Positions 63,874 to 64,000 of a DNA stretch of 64,000 nt are shown here, in pieces. Origin of the DNA: Maribellus sp. YY47 (GTDB lineage Bacteria; Bacteroidota; Bacteroidia; Bacteroidales; Prolixibacteraceae). The stretch spans positions 57,377 through 121,376 of the forward strand of contig NZ_JALGYW010000017.1 in NCBI RefSeq assembly GCF_023111095.1. The letters are read 5' to 3'. Position 1 is the first letter of the stretch. The number at the start of each line of letters is the position of its first letter. The position numbers and the translations under genes were made by a program. The notes beneath the pieces were generated by a model. That model was not told where the DNA came from. It saw only the letters and a list, made by a program, of their open reading frames with translations, and did not search any database.

Positions 63874-64000
63874 TGTCTCGTCCTGAAATAGCGTTACACA
63901 AAAAGTAGCGTTATGAAAGAAATCAATCATTCACAGTACGTTAAGCGTACACAGAAGGACTATTCGATGTCCTTTAAATTGCAAGTTGTCACTGAGATAG
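63874..64000 (+). mobile_element. Left end of an insertion sequence, probably IS3 family (truncated by window edge)
   Basis: TGTCTCGTCCTGAAATAGCG from about 63874 looks like a terminal inverted repeat next to a transposase start at 63913. The right end is outside the window. Confidence 0.55.
63913..64000 (+). CDS. Start of an IS3-type transposase OrfA (3' truncated)
   Basis: The first 29 codons read MKEINHSQYVKRTQKDYS followed by MSFKLQVVTEI. The YSMSFKLQVV piece is the usual opening of the helix-turn-helix of IS3-family OrfA proteins, which begin with a phrase like (Y/F)S.EFK..VV.EI. The frame is open to the window end. A fuller family call needs the missing sequence. Confidence 0.65.
   Translation, partial: MKEINHSQYVKRTQKDYSMSFKLQVVTEI

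Overview
The window reads as chromosomal DNA of a Bacteroidota bacterium. The basis is a SusC/SusD pair with surface glycan-binding lipoproteins, type IX secretion and gliding genes (gldH, porW/sprE, porX), a FecR/ECF-sigma cassette, a DUF6377-type PUL regulator, and several TAnnTTTG -7 promoter motifs. Protein style suggests an environmental Bacteroidia (Marinilabiliales/Prolixibacteraceae-like), but that placement is inference.

Region 1 (1-13.3 kb, + strand) is a run of polysaccharide-lyase-type genes: the end of a heparinase II/III-like gene, three complete heparinase II/III-like proteins, a GH88 unsaturated glucuronyl hydrolase, a PL8-type lyase, a BNR-propeller protein that resembles ulvan lyases, and an alginate_lyase-fold lipoprotein close to PL38. 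Together they would cut a uronic-acid-rich polysaccharide by beta-elimination, and GH88 would remove the unsaturated end sugars. There is no sulfatase here. Region 2 (13.4-25.9 kb, - strand) converges on it across a shared terminator. It is a separate utilization locus: susC, susD, glycan-binding lipoprotein, GH30, glycan-binding lipoprotein, GH30, with a membrane-spanning TPR/HTH regulator upstream. Two GH30 enzymes suggest a beta-glucan such as beta-1,6-glucan.

Region 3 (26-36.3 kb) holds tRNA-Leu(CAA), a POT-family transporter, and a four-gene cassette: ECF sigma factor, FecR anti-sigma, an STN domain fused to a double-DTG aspartic protease plus PDZ, and an STN-carboxypeptidase-regulatory-like protein. 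The cassette is unusual because no TonB-dependent receptor accompanies it. It is followed by a Gfo/Idh/MocA - TIM-barrel - Tat-type Gfo/Idh/MocA sugar-oxidation operon. Region 4 (36.7-39.1 kb) is decaying: a two-component pair collapsed by deletion, an AraC-type membrane regulator cut by one in-frame TGA, and a small secreted protein of unknown function.

Region 5 (39.1-61.4 kb) is mostly housekeeping: GH2 beta-mannosidase, pgk, holB, ricT, gldH, trmB, an alkyltransferase-like protein, an Mrp/ApbC ATPase, porW/sprE, porX, a DUF89 phosphatase, mlaFE, manC, and two different class II fructose-bisphosphate aldolases back to back. Region 6 (61.4-64 kb) has a BlaI-type repressor with two matching operator dyads and a BlaR1/M56 protease whose C-terminus carries two POTRA-like repeats. 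After that come a duplicated terminator, an IS200/IS605-type remnant and the start of an IS3-like element that runs out of the window.

The strongest candidates for something new are the receptor-less STN/aspartic-protease sigma cassette and the M56-POTRA sensor protease. All calls rest on reading the sequence and recalling family motifs; no database search was run.
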